From Sphaerisporangium flaviroseum (GTDB taxonomy: Bacteria; Actinomycetota; Actinomycetes; Streptosporangiales; Streptosporangiaceae), in assembly GCF_039537005.1 (NCBI RefSeq), contig NZ_BAAAZR010000028.1, forward strand, positions 186,001 to 250,000: DNA of 64,000 bases. Direction: 5' to 3'. This document shows, one piece after another, positions 63,026-64,000 of the stretch (positions within the stretch are counted from its first letter, which is position 1; every line of letters starts with the position of its first letter). A program made the position numbers and the translations under genes. The notes under the pieces are model-generated. The model was given only the letters and a program-made list of their open reading frames with translations. It was not told the origin of the DNA and made no database searches.

Positions 63026-64000
63026 TCAGCGGTCGGAACCGTACCAGCGGGCTTCCGGTTCCACACCTGACGCTGTCTGATCTCTACCGGCGCTTTCCTC
63101 GGGCCTTGCCTGAGAGGTGCGGTCCGGGGTGTAGATCGCCGTCGGATCGAGCGGCTCGTCCCGCCGCACCGGAGTGCCGGCCGGCGGCATGGGAGCGTTC
63201 AGCGGGTCGTTCTGGAAGGCCTTCGGGTCGAACCGTACGGTTCGCTCCGGAGACGCCTCCTCCCAAGCAGGTTGCGCCTGCTGGTACGACGGCTGGTCCG
63301 GCTGCTGGTACGACGACTGGTCCTGGGGCTGCGGGTAGGACGGCGCGTCCGCCGGCGTGCGCGGGTATCCCGGGGAGTCCAGCGGCGACTGCGGATGCCC
63401 GAACGGGCTGTTGCCATAGCCGGGGCCGTAGTCGGGGGAACGTACCGGCTGGGTGCCGGTGCTCTCCTGCGTGCCGGTGGATCCGGCCTGCTCGGCGCGG
63501 GTGTCGGAGGGCGATCCGGCCGTGCTCTGCGCCTGCTGGTAGGACTGGGCCTGCTGGTAGGCATGGGCGATCTGCTGCTGGCGCGCGTCGGCGGCCTCGG
63601 CGTAGAGCGGTGACGGCTCGGCCTGGCGCCCGAATTCGGCGGAGTAGCCGCCGTACGGCTCACCGCCACCCGGCTGCCCGTACGAGCCGGCCTGCGGACC
63701 GGTCTGGCCATAAGCCGACGGCTGGTCCAGCGGACCGGTCTGACCGTAGGACGACGGCTGGTCCGGCGGGCTCACCTGCGGACCGGTCTGGCCGTAGGAC
63801 GACGGCTGGTCCGGCGGACCCGCCTGCGGACCGGTCTGGCCGTAGGACGACGGCTGGTCCAGCGGGCTCACCTGCGGGCCGGTCTGAGCGTAAGTCGACG
63901 GCTGGTCCAGGGGACTCACCTGCGGGCCGGTCTGACCGTAAGTCGACGGCTGGTCCAGGGGGCTCGACTGACCGTATGCGCCGGCGGCCGGGGCTCCGGT
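63026..64000 (-). CDS. Gln/Pro-rich repeat protein, 5' end outside window
   Basis: The frame runs off the window with no start in the last 27 codons that I would choose, so at least 324 residues are missing their N-terminus. Visible parts: a 16-residue tandem repeat (SPLDQPSxYGQTGPQV, six copies, 63692-63967), then Gln/Tyr/Ser-rich sequence with YQQAQ repeats, and a C-terminus FDPKAFQNDPLNAPMPPAGTP and DPTAIYTPDR. It appears disordered, with no membrane segment. It could be the tail of a larger membrane or sensor protein. I do not recognise it. Confidence 0.7.
   Translation of the reverse strand, partial: TGAPAAGAYGQSSPLDQPSTYGQTGPQVSPLDQPSTYAQTGPQVSPLDQPSSYGQTGPQAGPPDQPSSYGQTGPQVSPPDQPSSYGQTGPLDQPSAYGQTGPQAGSYGQPGGGEPYGGYSAEFGRQAEPSPLYAEAADARQQQIAHAYQQAQSYQQAQSTAGSPSDTRAEQAGSTGTQESTGTQPVRSPDYGPGYGNSPFGHPQSPLDSPGYPRTPADAPSYPQPQDQSSYQQPDQPSYQQAQPAWEEASPERTVRFDPKAFQNDPLNAPMPPAGTPVRRDEPLDPTAIYTPDRTSQARPEESAGRDQTASGVEPEARWYGSDR
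63692..63967 (-). repeat. 48-bp tandem repeat in coding sequence
   Basis: Six in-frame units of 48 bp (the last two are shortened to 42 bp) encode SPLDQPSTYGQTGPQV-like peptides. The units are highly similar, indicating recent expansion. Confidence 0.85.

Noticed and set aside
62759..63070. 103-codon plus-strand frame upstream of whiB
   Set aside because: No ribosome site, no conserved features, and its start lies at the whiB translation start region on the other strand.

Overview
The window is high-GC actinobacterial chromosome. The right two thirds (about 22.5 to 62.8 kb) carries core genes in an order I recall from Mycobacterium tuberculosis (roughly Rv3235 to Rv3260c) and Streptomyces: an Rv3235-type gene, secA, hpf, comF, lpqB-mtrB-mtrA, ahcY, the SIS/Trm112/manB/DUF3499/metallopeptidase group, a large GT2 protein and whiB. 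Leaderless starts, GTG/TTG starts and 4-nt stop/start overlaps fit an actinomycete. A Streptosporangiales-like genome (Nonomuraea/Streptosporangium type) is my inference, not proven.

Left arm (0-15.5 kb) is accessory: a Tat-exported FAD (BBE) oxidoreductase, acetoacetyl-CoA synthetase, a wHTH regulator divergent from an alpha/beta hydrolase, a helical-repeat fragment, an orphan ribbon-helix-helix antitoxin, three HAD proteins, a DUF6912 gene, a secreted Trp-rich repeat protein, a GH3 lipoprotein, and several degenerate repeat arrays. Its most striking gene (13567-15546) encodes a cholesterol-dependent-cytolysin-like pore-forming core with a B-lectin domain in front and a LecA (PA-IL)-like lectin domain where the usual cholesterol-binding domain 4 should be.

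15.5-22.3 kb is a self-contained phosphotransferase locus: EI, HPr, IIA, IIB and IIC, a HAD phosphatase, a SIS protein resembling glucosamine-6-phosphate deaminase/isomerase, and a DasR-type GntR regulator. A 22-bp perfect palindrome built from DasR-type half sites sits between the two divergent arms. The parts suggest N-acetylglucosamine/glucosamine uptake under amino-sugar control.

22.5-35.1 kb: Rv3235-type protein, SecA, small membrane protein, YcaQ-type glycosylase, NarL-type response regulator, long-form HPF, ComF, and the overlapping mtrA-mtrB-lpqB operon. 35.4-45.0 kb: a tightly coupled membrane/AAA cluster (Pro-rich membrane protein, DUF4129, DUF4350, MoxR, DUF58), a penicillin-binding protein, and divergent SpoIIM-like and RDD genes. 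45.2-49.5 kb: a four-gene oligopeptide-type ABC importer with no substrate-binding gene, headed by a 26-codon ORF. 49.8-53.0 kb: two different S-adenosylhomocysteine hydrolase paralogues and a MerR regulator. 53.0-62.8 kb: CDF transporter, sugar-phosphate genes (SIS, Trm112-like, ManB), DUF3499, metallopeptidase-family protein, DUF5719, a 1024-residue glycosyltransferase and WhiB. The window ends inside a Gln/Pro-rich tandem-repeat protein.

No rRNA, tRNA, CRISPR array, insertion sequence or prophage was recognised.
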